The position numbers and the translations under genes were made by a program. The notes below the pieces were generated by a model. That model had not been told where the DNA came from. It did not search any database and was given only the letters and a program-made list of their open reading frames with translations. Positions 24,838-34,232 of a stretch of 64,000 bases of DNA are shown piece by piece. The first letter of the stretch is position 1; each line of letters begins with the position of its first letter. Source of the stretch: Lachnospiraceae bacterium (GTDB lineage Bacteria > Bacillota > Clostridia > Lachnospirales > Lachnospiraceae); contig JAFSYI010000041.1 of the NCBI GenBank assembly GCA_017450065.1, positions 30,083 to 94,082 on the forward strand. Reading direction: 5' to 3'.

Positions 24838-25845
24838 CTATATATTTGTTTCATTTGAAAATGCAAACATCTGGTCAAGCATCCTTAGCCTTCTGAAATC
24901 TCCCTTGACCTGCATATTACCTGACATAAAGGCTCTCTGGAAGCTCATCTGACCGGCAACAATGCTGTTAAGTACATCATCCGTGACCTTGCACAGGACC
25001 TCCGGATCGTCATAATTTCCATAGTAACAGTTAAGCTCCGAACCCTTTATGTCCAGAATCAAAGGCTTCTTCTTTTCCTTTATTAAAAACTTATATACGC
25101 CGTTTGCACCTGAGAGAGGCTTAAATTTCTCCCTGAAATCCGCAATATAAAGCGTATTCTCGTCAATACCCCTGTGCTCCATCTTACCACGGAACAGATT
25201 GGCAAGCTCCTCTATATCTTCCCTCTGCTTCTGTACATAGCTTTCATCGGCCGCATATTTGGACAGCTGCTCCGATTCCTGTGGTGTCAGCGGTATGTTA
25301 CGGTTGCCTCCGCTTATCTTGTTAACCGCCTTATTGCTGGCGGGCAGTGACTTGAACTTCTGAGATATCGTACGATACAGATTCTCAGCCTTCTTTTCAA
25401 TTATACCAAGGTAATCCTGGTTAAGCTCAAAGGAAACAAGATCCTCAACATATCCGCACAATCCACTGCACGGCAGTCCTCCGAGCAGCTCCCATGCCAG
25501 TGTGAGATCTGTCATTGCCTCCCTCTCACCCGGAGCTGTGGACATGACAACGGGACACATATATGTAGTCTCGAACTTCTCTTTATTTCCGTAAAGCCAG
25601 CAGGCATCAAGAAACTGCTGCATATATCCGCCTATCCCGAACCATTCGACCGTCGTTGCCAGTATTATACCATCGGAATCGTTTATTGATGCAGGCAGAG
25701 TCGTTATCGTGTTCTTGAGTTCATAGAGGTTAAATCTCTCAACCCTGACATTAAGCTCATCGAGCACTTCCTGAAGCTTGCCCAATACAAACAGCGTAGG
25801 ATCATCGATTATCCCTCTTCCTCCATAATAAATATTTATCTTCAT
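24838..25845 (-). CDS. Flavodoxin-like reductase fused to an SCP2 domain
   Basis: A 335-residue two-domain protein. Residues 1-170 are an NAD(P)H-dependent FMN reductase or flavodoxin-like fold: MKINIYYGGRG at the phosphate loop, then SDGIILATTVEWFGIGG and PVVMSTAPGERE. A linker of about 60 residues follows, and residues 235-335 resemble an SCP2 sterol-carrier domain (LILDIKGSELNCYYG, then MSFQRAFMSGNMQVKGD). SCP2 domains bind lipids or long-chain hydrophobic compounds, so an oxidoreductase working on a hydrophobic substrate is possible. It precedes the HIT gene by 17 bases. Upstream lies the end of the Tad operon, 62 bases away, with no clear terminator between. Confidence 0.8.
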   Translation of the reverse strand: MKINIYYGGRGIIDDPTLFVLGKLQEVLDELNVRVERFNLYELKNTITTLPASINDSDGIILATTVEWFGIGGYMQQFLDACWLYGNKEKFETTYMCPVVMSTAPGEREAMTDLTLAWELLGGLPCSGLCGYVEDLVSFELNQDYLGIIEKKAENLYRTISQKFKSLPASNKAVNKISGGNRNIPLTPQESEQLSKYAADESYVQKQREDIEELANLFRGKMEHRGIDENTLYIADFREKFKPLSGANGVYKFLIKEKKKPLILDIKGSELNCYYGNYDDPEVLCKVTDDVLNSIVAGQMSFQRAFMSGNMQVKGDFRRLRMLDQMFAFSNETNI

Positions 25846-25907
25846 TCGTTATACTCTCCTTGACTCTTCCAATACCTGTGCAAGCTTTAGTATAACACAT
25901 TTTTTCT

Positions 25908-27278
25908 TTATCTGAAATAAAACAATTCCTTCCCGAAGCTTATCTCATCGTTAATATTCAGTCTTATCTTATCACCCGACCTAAGCCTGCTGCCATTCAC
26001 AAAGGTTCCGTTTGTACTGTTAAGATCGGACATATAGTATTCTCCTCCTTCGAATAAAAGTCTTGCATGTATCCTGCTGACCGCATCGGATTCGATTATC
26101 CCGTCACAGACGCCTCTTTTCTTTCCTATTGTATAGGGAAGCCTGTCTATCTTAAGTTCGTTAAGCCCCCTCTGTGAAAACTGTACCAGTCTGTGTATCA
26201 TTCCATGCGTGTTTGATGCGCTGTCGCTTTCCGGCTCCGGATCTTCCGTAAGTCTGACAGTATTGCCTAAATGTCCGTCTTCTGCGACCATAATATTTTC
26301 CTGCGTCAATAATACCGTATCTGTCCGGTCACTGCCTATCCTTCCGGCAGCTGTTGTCTGTATGTTGCCGGTCATATACATATAAATATCATCCCGGTCA
26401 CCTTCTGCTTCGTTCAGCAGCTTCTTAAATCTTCTTACACTGCCATACCATTTTATGATGATCAATACCGGCATCAGGATACATACAGCGCATGTTATGG
26501 CGGTTAATACCCTCATTTCCGTCATGGCAAGGAGAGCTGTCAGTGTTTCGTTATCGTATATGACTGAAGTAAGGATGGTTCCCGTTACTATAAGAAGAAG
26601 GACAGAGCATACGATCATTATAACTTTCCCCTGAGCAGGGATCACAGGCATATCATCCTCATCCGGAAGATACAGATCGTTTATATCCTCTATAAGGAAG
26701 CTGTCTTCTTCACTGTCTTCACCGGCTTTTGCAGCTTCTGTCTCCTCATTTCGCGAGAGCAGCTCACGTAATGTATAATCCTCGTTAACAACCTGCTTAT
26801 ACAGATCATAGGCAAGAGTCGTCGCAGCCTTATCGGTATGGTCGGCTCTTTCAAGAATATATTCCGCCAGACCGTTCATTCCTTCGAACAGGGTGGTACA
26901 GGAAGCAGGATAATAGCAGAAAAGAATACGGTCGTTACTCTGATCGACATATATATGCTTCGGATCAAACATTAAATGTTCAACGGGAAGAAGATATTCA
27001 TCACATGCTTCCAGACCGCATGCTATCGCACTTATGAAAGCACCGATAAAACGTCTGTCCATCTCGGTGTGCTCATAAAGACTGTAAATACTTGTCTTGG
27101 AAGTTATATCATAAACATACTGTTCCTTCCCGTCAGTATGTACTATCCCGGTCTTCAAAAACGCATTTATCGGGTTTTCAACAAGCATCCTTGATTTATA
27201 TCCGGCATTTACCGCCTGCCCGTTTTCCAATATAAGAAAATTTCCGTTTATTCCGTTATCATATCTTTCTACAAACAA
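25908..27278 (-). CDS. FHA-domain membrane protein of the Tad locus
   Basis: A 456-residue protein. The N-terminal part (1-175) is a soluble domain I know only from Lachnospiraceae FHA proteins. Two membrane helices lie near residues 213-235 and 252-270. The C-terminal 85 residues are an FHA domain with RIHARLLFEGGEYY and NSTNGTFVNGSRL, a phosphothreonine-binding fold. No kinase is nearby. The only start that fits is a TTG at 27278 preceded by AGGTG; it overlaps the end of the TadE gene by 10 bases, so this protein is translated with the pilus genes and is probably a regulatory or assembly component. Confidence 0.82.
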   Translation of the reverse strand: MFVERYDNGINGNFLILENGQAVNAGYKSRMLVENPINAFLKTGIVHTDGKEQYVYDITSKTSIYSLYEHTEMDRRFIGAFISAIACGLEACDEYLLPVEHLMFDPKHIYVDQSNDRILFCYYPASCTTLFEGMNGLAEYILERADHTDKAATTLAYDLYKQVVNEDYTLRELLSRNEETEAAKAGEDSEEDSFLIEDINDLYLPDEDDMPVIPAQGKVIMIVCSVLLLIVTGTILTSVIYDNETLTALLAMTEMRVLTAITCAVCILMPVLIIIKWYGSVRRFKKLLNEAEGDRDDIYMYMTGNIQTTAAGRIGSDRTDTVLLTQENIMVAEDGHLGNTVRLTEDPEPESDSASNTHGMIHRLVQFSQRGLNELKIDRLPYTIGKKRGVCDGIIESDAVSRIHARLLFEGGEYYMSDLNSTNGTFVNGSRLRSGDKIRLNINDEISFGKELFYFR

Positions 27279-27733
27279 TATCCTGCACCTGACTTCCTTT
27301 TTGTTCTGATATATTCAGCTTCATTAAGTCTGTAGCTTTCGCATTCGTAATCATGCCCCGTTGTTCCTGGGCTTATAAGCCTCCGGATAAGTCCCCCTCC
27401 CATACCGGTATTTCCCTTAAAGCTTACTCTTACGGCATCCTCCCCCACATCTATCCGTGTGCTGTAATCCCATTTGCCTATGAGACGTCCCGGTATCACT
27501 TCAGATATTGCTTCGTTTGCCATATCCAGGGCTTTATCCGGATCCGTCTCTTCACTGCCCCGAAGAGCCGCCGACATGCAGGCTTTATTGACAATACATT
27601 TATCATGTAATATAAAACCCGAAAAAATAATAAAGATAAAAATCCCAAGTATGAAAGGCATCAAAAGAGTCATCTCGATCGTCATACTTCCCTTTAACTT
27701 CCCGGTCACTGTTTCTGTTCCCCTTTCTTTCAT
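27269..27733 (-). CDS. TadE-like pilus assembly protein
   Basis: A 154-residue protein with the TadE signature at its N-terminus. The short basic stretch GKLKGSMTIEMTLLMPFIL, with glutamate five residues after the glycine, leads into one membrane helix. The rest is an extracytoplasmic domain with few features. TadE-type proteins are minor pseudopilins or assembly factors of the tight-adherence pilus and are processed by the locus' prepilin peptidase. It lies between the peptidase gene and the FHA gene, overlapping the latter by 10 bases. It is probably the shorter of two TadE-like proteins here. Confidence 0.82.
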   Translation of the reverse strand: MKERGTETVTGKLKGSMTIEMTLLMPFILGIFIFIIFSGFILHDKCIVNKACMSAALRGSEETDPDKALDMANEAISEVIPGRLIGKWDYSTRIDVGEDAVRVSFKGNTGMGGGLIRRLISPGTTGHDYECESYRLNEAEYIRTKRKSGAGYCL

Positions 27734-27758
27734 AATTTCCGGTTCCCTGTCCCTCCTG

Positions 27759-28244
27759 TCATAATCTGAGCTCTGCTCCCCGTATCATCCCGGAAAACAG
27801 CATCCACACATAAGCTCCCAGCAGAAACGGCATATACGGAAGGGTCTCTTTTCTGTTCTTTCCCTTAAACAGCATCAGTATGACGCCAAAGACCGATGCC
27901 GTGAACATTGATACAAACATCAGCGCTGCCGTGTTTGCAAAGCCCATCATAAAGCCAAGCAGAAGCATCACATAAACATCACCCATCCCTATTGCTTCCT
28001 TTGTAAGTCTGCTTACTGCAAACAAAACCATCCCCGGAATAAGGGAACACACAATTTTAGAGATATCCGGCTCATATATAAGCAGGCTGTCAATATACTC
28101 ATATCTGTCTCCCAATATTTCAACGCATATCATAAGCAGGACACAGGATATGAGGGATGCGGCAAGAAGCCAAATGCTTATGCCGCGCTCCCTGAGATCT
28201 GTATAACTGCAAATGATCAGCAATAACAAGCAAATTATCCACAT
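27759..28244 (-). CDS. Type IV prepilin peptidase (TadV/CpaA type)
   Basis: A 161-residue membrane aspartyl protease that cleaves Flp and TadE-like prepilins at the membrane. The two active-site aspartates are visible in YTDLRERGIS near the first helix and in the GxGD motif IGMGDVYVML. Five or six membrane helices follow the usual short form without the N-methylation domain. The start at 28244 is preferred because GAGGT lies seven bases upstream; a GTG 33 bases further upstream is possible. It lies between the two TadE-like genes. Confidence 0.88.
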   Translation of the reverse strand: MWIICLLLLIICSYTDLRERGISIWLLAASLISCVLLMICVEILGDRYEYIDSLLIYEPDISKIVCSLIPGMVLFAVSRLTKEAIGMGDVYVMLLLGFMMGFANTAALMFVSMFTASVFGVILMLFKGKNRKETLPYMPFLLGAYVWMLFSGMIRGAELRL

Positions 28245-28280
28245 AAAAAATACCTCAAACGGAGTTTCTCCTCCCACTAT

Positions 28281-29168
28281 CTAATGTTTGTGTCCGCATC
28301 TTGAACATGCCCTTCTCCCATTGGCCTCAGATAAAGGAATACTGAAAACCGTCCTCTTTAAACCACTGCACTTAAGGCTGCTGTGATAGCATGTTCCGTC
28401 ATGGGTTATATATACCCTGTTACCGGCTGAATGGCCGCATATCTCACATGCATAATATTTATGTCCGGAACTGTTCCTTAAATTCTTAAGACTTCCGATG
28501 TCTGTCTCCCTTACAGAGAGCCTTAAGTAACTGCATTCCCTGTCAGTATGATATACGGTTCCGGTCTCTGTTACATATACATATTCTTCCTCTTCTTTTC
28601 TCTCGGCTGTTCTCTCAACAAGCCCCTTTTCATAGCCGATATAGGTATGCATTACACATCTGGCGGCAAAGCAGTGCTCAAAAAGATGGAAAAAATCATA
28701 CGGGAGCTGTGCCTCATAGGATGCATTTATCTCTACCACTTCCCGGTTATCAAGCCTGCTGCCGGAAAAATCTATTCCAGCACTCCCTCCTTTTACAGGT
28801 GCCTTGCTTATCAGGCCATCATTAAGCCGTGACAGAACCGCACTCCTGACAGAACCCTCGGTGCAGTTCCAGCTGTCATATGCGGTCATTGCAAGCTTCT
28901 TTGTTTCCTGATGTACTGCCTCCTGAAGATTAAGATGAAACCTCAGCAGGTTAATTACCGACAAAATAAGGAACATGGCAAAAAGAAAAACCGGTATCAC
29001 AAGTGATGCTTCTATGGTCAGGCTTCCCCGGACTTTTCGCGGCAGCGCATCGCCGGATTCATTGTATTTGTGCCAATTACCCGGCCGGGTATGCATATTC
29101 ATCTTATGATCCATATATACACTTAAGCTCTGCGCTCCCGCTTTTTCCCGGGATCCATGTTTATTCAT
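28281..29168 (-). CDS. TadE-like protein with tandem cysteine/histidine modules
   Basis: A 295-residue protein. A TadE-type segment (VRGSLTIEASLVIPVFLF) begins near residue 47 and leads into one membrane helix. The C-terminal 100 residues consist of two tandem copies of a module reading VYVTETGTVYHTDRECSYL with CEICGH, then VYITHDGTCYHSSLKCSGL with CSRCGH. Each has one Cys in the YH-x4-C part and a CxxC near its end, the pattern of small metal-binding domains found at the ends of secreted nucleases. Two such domains on a pilus protein are unusual. ATG 29168 overlaps the stop of the upstream gene; a GTG at 29180 is an alternative. The role is probably a minor pilin or tip component, inferred. 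Confidence 0.78.
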   Translation of the reverse strand: MNKHGSREKAGAQSLSVYMDHKMNMHTRPGNWHKYNESGDALPRKVRGSLTIEASLVIPVFLFAMFLILSVINLLRFHLNLQEAVHQETKKLAMTAYDSWNCTEGSVRSAVLSRLNDGLISKAPVKGGSAGIDFSGSRLDNREVVEINASYEAQLPYDFFHLFEHCFAARCVMHTYIGYEKGLVERTAERKEEEEYVYVTETGTVYHTDRECSYLRLSVRETDIGSLKNLRNSSGHKYYACEICGHSAGNRVYITHDGTCYHSSLKCSGLKRTVFSIPLSEANGRRACSRCGHKH

Positions 29169-30537
29169 ATATACAGTCACGTTTTATTTCATGACTAAAA
29201 CCATATCCGCTTGACATTTTCACACCTGCCTCCAGATAGCTTACACAGCCGTCTATTCTGAAGCTTCCGTTATGGAAGCACCTTTGGTTACCTTCTATGA
29301 TATCCATACATCTCATTCTTTTTGTCCTGTCATCTGTCTCTTCCAGAAAAACCCCCACATAGTCCTTGTAGCTTATGCCCTGACCGCCCTTATCATTAAG
29401 GAACGATCTGAATCTCATAATATCGTTTAGTGAAAGCTTCACCTGTGACGGACTCTTTATAACCGGACTTCTGCCATTATTAAGCAGTCTTCCCACATCC
29501 ACTGCCGATTCCGCATAGGCCCATGCATACACTATGGAATCCCTTACAAGCCCCACAAGATACGGATCCGGCATTCCCCACTCAAGAGGCATATTCAAAA
29601 TGACCACCTCTACAGCCTTATTCCACGCTGCACTCATCTTTCCCGCATCACTCTTTATACAGTGCAGGTTATCACTTTCTCTTAGTTCAAGCAGTTTTTT
29701 TACCACACATTTAAGATTATCCCTGTCTGAATCCATGCCATAGATTATATATTCAAGCTCGGCGGTAAGCTGCTGTTCATCCGAATGTTCCGTATAACAG
29801 CCTGATTTCTGCATAAGGTACTCTGTGAACATATCATCACCGGCAGTATCTCTCTTGATACGCGACATTGCATTCCCTTTGTTAAGAGTGCGTCGTGACG
29901 GTATATCACCGAACCTTAAAGCTTTAAGATCCCCTCCTTTAAGGAAGTCATCCTCGGACATTACCATGCCTCTTACAATGGCACCCGGATTGGTAAGTGG
30001 AAAACCGTAGGAATCGATTGCCCTTAGCTTTCTATCCCATTCAGCTATAAAATCATCATTTATTCTTATTCCTTCCACACTGCCTTTATTTGCAGAAATA
30101 TCATTCAGATATCTAATCTTCCCATATTTTTTTATATAACCGGCAGCCTGCGCCTTAAGCACTTCTCCGTCTCCGTCACTTGCCAATACATAGCTTTCCG
30201 CTCTGGAATCTCCAACGGTTTCCCTGTACCATTCACCGGTTACCCCTGTGCCGGAATAATCGGTATTGACGGTAATATACTGTGACAGATGTCTTGCCAC
30301 ATTATCTATACCCGCACTGCACTCACCCCTGTAACTGCTGTCTATGAACAGAAGATCATATCTTTTATACAACTCCTGATCATATTCACCAAAGCATGAA
30401 TTCAGGCCCGCATCCATTACGCCTTCAACATTCATACGGATAAGCTGAAGCCTGGCGCTTTCTATAAGAACGCAGATAAGACCTGTTAACACGGCAAGAA
30501 CAAGAGAAAGAAATACGGTGATCTCAGCCTTTTTCAT
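29161..30537 (-). CDS. DUF5702-like Tad locus protein
   Basis: A 458-residue protein. It has a single N-terminal membrane helix (ITVFLSLVLAVLTGLICVLI), then a long extracytoplasmic domain beginning with the conserved-looking stretch GEYDQELYKRYDLLFIDSSY. I associate this layout with the DUF5702 family of clostridial Tad loci from memory, without a search. Its start resembles that of TadE/TadG proteins, which place a large external domain after one helix. It lies between the pilin gene and the second TadE-like gene with 15 and -8 bases spacing. Its job in the pilus is unknown. Confidence 0.7.
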   Translation of the reverse strand: MKKAEITVFLSLVLAVLTGLICVLIESARLQLIRMNVEGVMDAGLNSCFGEYDQELYKRYDLLFIDSSYRGECSAGIDNVARHLSQYITVNTDYSGTGVTGEWYRETVGDSRAESYVLASDGDGEVLKAQAAGYIKKYGKIRYLNDISANKGSVEGIRINDDFIAEWDRKLRAIDSYGFPLTNPGAIVRGMVMSEDDFLKGGDLKALRFGDIPSRRTLNKGNAMSRIKRDTAGDDMFTEYLMQKSGCYTEHSDEQQLTAELEYIIYGMDSDRDNLKCVVKKLLELRESDNLHCIKSDAGKMSAAWNKAVEVVILNMPLEWGMPDPYLVGLVRDSIVYAWAYAESAVDVGRLLNNGRSPVIKSPSQVKLSLNDIMRFRSFLNDKGGQGISYKDYVGVFLEETDDRTKRMRCMDIIEGNQRCFHNGSFRIDGCVSYLEAGVKMSSGYGFSHEIKRDCIYE

Positions 30538-30552
30538 ATTCCGTTTAATCGC

Positions 30553-30744
30553 CTAAACAGCCGAACTGTCGTTGACAATTCTTTCAAAGATCCCGTTTAC
30601 AAGAGATGTAAGCTGATCCCTGAATATAACTACCAGTCCGATCAGAACGACCAGGATCAGTATCAGTTCCACCACTCCGATACCCCTGTTATCCTTTGTA
30701 CATCTTTTTGTAAGCTCCATAAATCCTTTCATAATATAAAACAT
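30553..30744 (-). CDS. flp: Flp-type type IVb pilin
   Basis: A 63-residue pilin precursor. A charged leader ends in DNRG, followed by IGVVELILILVVLIGLVVIF. The prepilin peptidase should cut after the glycine, leaving glutamate at position 5 of the mature chain, the hallmark of Flp pilins. The mature protein is only about 40 residues, mostly the hydrophobic helix that packs in the fibre core. The start at 30744 has AGGAGG seven bases upstream. It is the only Flp-like gene in the locus. Confidence 0.88.
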   Translation of the reverse strand: MFYIMKGFMELTKRCTKDNRGIGVVELILILVVLIGLVVIFRDQLTSLVNGIFERIVNDSSAV

Positions 30745-30771
30745 TCCATGTCCTCCTTTTTGATCAGTGTT

Positions 30772-32196
30772 TTACATCCTAAATGCAATAAATGCCGGTA
30801 CCATGACTATAACCAACACAACAAACAGCATCATAAGCATCGGAAACAGCAGCCTTGTTCCGGCTTCCTCTCCCAGTTCCCTGGCTCTGTCCTTTCTCTC
30901 ACAAAAGGCTTCTCTTGCCTCCATTTCAAGCATTGGCATAAGGTCTGCCCTTCCGCGTCCCATTGCCTGACCTATGAGGCTTATAAACTGTCTGTATTTA
31001 TTAAGACCGCATCTTGCGGCAAACCCTTCATATGCCATCAGTTCTCCCATTCCTTCATTCATCCGTCCCTCACATATAAGCATTTCCTCATACAGATATC
31101 TCCTGTCTCCGCCATTGTTTACCCGGCTTAAATAGTCCCTGCAAAGCTTGCTCCATATACCCCTTGTGGTCAGTCCCGCAGAGTAAAAGAGTACAAACCT
31201 GTTAACAAGCCTCGGATAATCACTCATCAGCTCTCTGTCCCGCTTTTTAACCCTGTTATGAAGCTCCTGATCCTCCCTGAAATACATCGCGGCAGCAGCA
31301 ATAAGGACCATAATGAGAATGACCATACTCTTATTATCCCCGGCCTCCTCATATATCACAGGCGTGTCCTCTACTATGTCCGGAAGTTCCAGATACTCAT
31401 CCTCTCTGGTATTTTCATCAAGCTCACCGGCCAGAAGCTTAACGTATTCCCCGAGAGTATATTCACTGCTTTCTTTTTTCTGATATATCCGGATACTGAA
31501 ATCCATTTCATACAGAAAATCTTCATAGCCAAGCTCTGCATGTATTCCTGTCAATATACCTTCGTTTATATTCTTTATCCCGGCAAGTTTTTTCAGTCTT
31601 TCCTCCGAGATCGTTCCTTTGGAGCTTATCAGCAGCGGATCATCGGTCCTCCATGTTATAATAAAGGGGAATCCCTCAAGAGAAGCCGGAAAATACATAT
31701 CGGTCTCTATATGGTCAACCGATCCGTTATCCTTAAGGATTTTTTCCATAAGTATTCCGTCAGCCTCTTTTGCCATTTCCATGAGTCTTTCGGTTCCATA
31801 CTTCATTTCACTGACCTGTATATCGATCATCTCAGGTTCATCGGAAGCCTCTTCCCTTACCTTAAGCCTAAGCTTCTTCTCTGTTCCCATATATGGATTT
31901 CTCTTTATCAGATTTCCTTCCAGAAGCTCACCCGTCCTTAACCCTGCCAATTCGACTGCAAAAGCCGTTATAGCTCCGGCACATATGATAAGAACAGTCA
32001 TCCTCAGCTTGCGTTTGCAGAATTCAGTGCTCTTTTGGTACACATCCTGAGCCGGTTCTGTCTTCCTGATACCATCCTTAACCCGCTCACTAGTCAAATG
32101 CCTTATTATGATCCGGCGTTTTTCTTCCGACAACCTGTTAAATATGATCAGAAACGAAAGCCCCGCTATCAGTATAAATCCGTATATTATCAACAT
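30772..32196 (-). CDS. TadC-like inner membrane platform protein, extended
   Basis: A 474-residue member of the type II secretion F family, one of two platform proteins of the pilus motor. The C-terminal half holds the T2SSF-like domain (LVNRFVLFYSAGLTTRG, then ISLIGQAMGRGRADLMPML and the last membrane helix LFVVLVIVMVPAFIAF). The N-terminal half is unusual: after two helices there is a charged region of about 170 residues carrying no motif I know, longer than usual for TadC. It lies 27 bases after the stop of tadB's downstream spacer and 27 bases before flp, in the operon. Confidence 0.82.
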   Translation of the reverse strand: MLIIYGFILIAGLSFLIIFNRLSEEKRRIIIRHLTSERVKDGIRKTEPAQDVYQKSTEFCKRKLRMTVLIICAGAITAFAVELAGLRTGELLEGNLIKRNPYMGTEKKLRLKVREEASDEPEMIDIQVSEMKYGTERLMEMAKEADGILMEKILKDNGSVDHIETDMYFPASLEGFPFIITWRTDDPLLISSKGTISEERLKKLAGIKNINEGILTGIHAELGYEDFLYEMDFSIRIYQKKESSEYTLGEYVKLLAGELDENTREDEYLELPDIVEDTPVIYEEAGDNKSMVILIMVLIAAAAMYFREDQELHNRVKKRDRELMSDYPRLVNRFVLFYSAGLTTRGIWSKLCRDYLSRVNNGGDRRYLYEEMLICEGRMNEGMGELMAYEGFAARCGLNKYRQFISLIGQAMGRGRADLMPMLEMEAREAFCERKDRARELGEEAGTRLLFPMLMMLFVVLVIVMVPAFIAFRM

Positions 32197-32247
32197 CCTT
32201 GATCCGCTCCGTTCGGTTTATGTACTCTTAAATTCCGGTACCCTTAT

Positions 32248-32985
32248 TCAGACCTTTATATCTATAAGCTTTTCAGACAGCAGATACGATGAGGCGTATA
32301 TGAGAAGACATACCGTCATAACCGCTATCCCAACCGGATTATGATACAGCACACTCAGGAAGCTTCCGCTCGTTATCCTGAGATACAGTATTATGGCAAA
32401 GGGAATGATACACATAAGTCTCTGTTCGTATTTCCTGCCTGTAAGTATCACTCTTATTTCCTTCTCCGTATCATCCTTTTCCTTCATCATCCTGACTGTT
32501 TTTCTTATGATCCCTCCAAAATCACCACCGCTTCTCTTGGCCAGTGTAAATATTTCCGCAAAATCCGTGATATCCTCAATATCAGCTCTCTTTGCGAATT
32601 CCTCCAGCACACTCTCCAGGGCAGCCCCCGCTTCCAGCATGGAGAAGAAATATTCAAGCTCCCTGACTATAAGGCTGTTCCTGCCATAAAGCCTGAGCAT
32701 GTCCTTATGGGCTTCGTAAAAAGAATTCTCTATCGAATATCCTGCCGAAAGAGCCGATGCCACACTGTCGATCATGTCCTGAAACTGTCTTCTGAGCCTC
32801 GTCTTCTGTTCTTCCTTAAGCTTTTCCTTTATCCTTTTAAAAAACAGTACTGCGAAAGGAAGTGATATAATAAAAGCAAATAAGGAATCATAGAAGGCGT
32901 AGGATATAAACAGACAAATACCTACATAGAGAATCGAATATTTAACTGTGTCCTTTATGTCCATCCTGTAACTGTTATAATCCAT
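32248..32985 (-). CDS. TadB-like inner membrane platform protein
   Basis: A 245-residue type II secretion F-family protein that pairs with TadC to form the pilus base. Hydrophobic helices at residues 15-45 are followed by the cytoplasmic domain (MIDSVASALSAGYSIENSF, LAKRSGGDFGGIIRKTVRMM) and two C-terminal helices. It is a little shorter than many TadB because the N-terminal domain is small. Its start codon lies inside the end of tadA, an 11-base overlap, so translation is coupled. Confidence 0.86.
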   Translation of the reverse strand: MDYNSYRMDIKDTVKYSILYVGICLFISYAFYDSLFAFIISLPFAVLFFKRIKEKLKEEQKTRLRRQFQDMIDSVASALSAGYSIENSFYEAHKDMLRLYGRNSLIVRELEYFFSMLEAGAALESVLEEFAKRADIEDITDFAEIFTLAKRSGGDFGGIIRKTVRMMKEKDDTEKEIRVILTGRKYEQRLMCIIPFAIILYLRITSGSFLSVLYHNPVGIAVMTVCLLIYASSYLLSEKLIDIKV

Positions 32986-34207
32986 CTATTCCTGCCTTTA
33001 TCAGCTTCTCCCTGTGTTTTAGCGATCCCAGTTTTCTGAATTCACCCATAATCCTGCCTCTTATCTCTTCTGTCTCCTCGAAACGATACAGAATCTGTGA
33101 CTGTACTTCGCCATTGTCATATCCTGTAATTTCCCTTATTTCAAGAAGCCGTCTGCTCTTATCCCTAAGCCTTCCAAGCTGGATGATAATGTCTATCCCG
33201 GAAGCCATCTGTCTTCTGAGCGCTCCTATGGGTATCTCCGTGTGCAGCATCATCATGGTTTCCAGTCTGGATAAAGCATCAGCCGCACTGTTTGCATGTA
33301 TGGTCGACATCGATCCGTCCTGTCCCACATTCATGGCCTGGAGCATATCTATCGATTCGCTGCCCCTTACTTCCCCGACAATGACTCTGTCTGGCCTCAT
33401 CCTGAGTGCTGTCTTTATAAGATCCCTTATACTGATCGCATTGCATCCCTCTACATTTGCATTCCTTGCCTCAAGGGAAACCAGATTCTCTATACCCTGA
33501 ATGATAAGCTCCGCACTGTCTTCGATGGTTATTATCCTTTCCGTTGTTGGAATATATCCGCTTAAAACATTCAGAAAGGTTGTCTTTCCGGCACCGGTTC
33601 CGCCGCTTATCAGGATATTATACTTTGCCTCTACAAGCCTGCTTAAAAAACCGAGCACCTCCCTGCTTACCGAATCCATCGCTATAAGCTTTTCCCCGTC
33701 AATCGGTATCTTAGGAAAACGTCTGATCGTCAGGATCGGTCCGTTAAGCGCCACCGGCTCAAGAACAACATTTACTCTGGAACCGTCCTTAAGCCTTGCA
33801 TCAACTATCGGCTGCGCGGCGTTTACGGTCCGGTTAGCCCCCGCCACTATCTGCTGGATTATATCTGAGAGCCTGTCTTTGGAATCAAAGCTCCGTCCGG
33901 TATCAATAAGGCCTCCGTCCTTTTCAATAAAGATAGAGTGTGTGCCGTTAACCATGATCTCCGTTATTGCCGGATCCTCTATAAGCTCCTGCAGCACATC
34001 CAGTCTTCGCATTGCGTTGAATATATCCTTACGCATGGACAGCTTCTCTGATAAATGCAGGGTAACCTGGCGGTTTTTGATCCTTATCTTTTCATCTATT
34101 ATCTTTAGAACTTCTTCATCATCGATGTCCAGCCTGCCTTCAAGTTCTCTCTGAACCTCCTTTTTTATCTCCTTTGCCTTTAATGCGACCATATCACTTC
34201 TGTTCAT
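32975..34207 (-). CDS. TadA/CpaF pilus assembly ATPase
   Basis: A 410-residue hexameric-type secretion ATPase that powers pilus assembly at the cytoplasmic face. Walker A is GGTGAGKT at residues 202-209; the Asp box and Walker B region read MRPDRVIVGEVRGSES, and the His box is STIHANSAADAL. Length and order are those of CpaF proteins. It starts 25 bases after tadZ and overlaps tadB by 11 bases. A single ATPase for the locus is normal for Tad systems. Confidence 0.95.
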   Translation of the reverse strand: MNRSDMVALKAKEIKKEVQRELEGRLDIDDEEVLKIIDEKIRIKNRQVTLHLSEKLSMRKDIFNAMRRLDVLQELIEDPAITEIMVNGTHSIFIEKDGGLIDTGRSFDSKDRLSDIIQQIVAGANRTVNAAQPIVDARLKDGSRVNVVLEPVALNGPILTIRRFPKIPIDGEKLIAMDSVSREVLGFLSRLVEAKYNILISGGTGAGKTTFLNVLSGYIPTTERIITIEDSAELIIQGIENLVSLEARNANVEGCNAISIRDLIKTALRMRPDRVIVGEVRGSESIDMLQAMNVGQDGSMSTIHANSAADALSRLETMMMLHTEIPIGALRRQMASGIDIIIQLGRLRDKSRRLLEIREITGYDNGEVQSQILYRFEETEEIRGRIMGEFRKLGSLKHREKLIKAGIDGL

Positions 34208-34232
34208 TATTCATCCGCCTTAAGCTTACATT

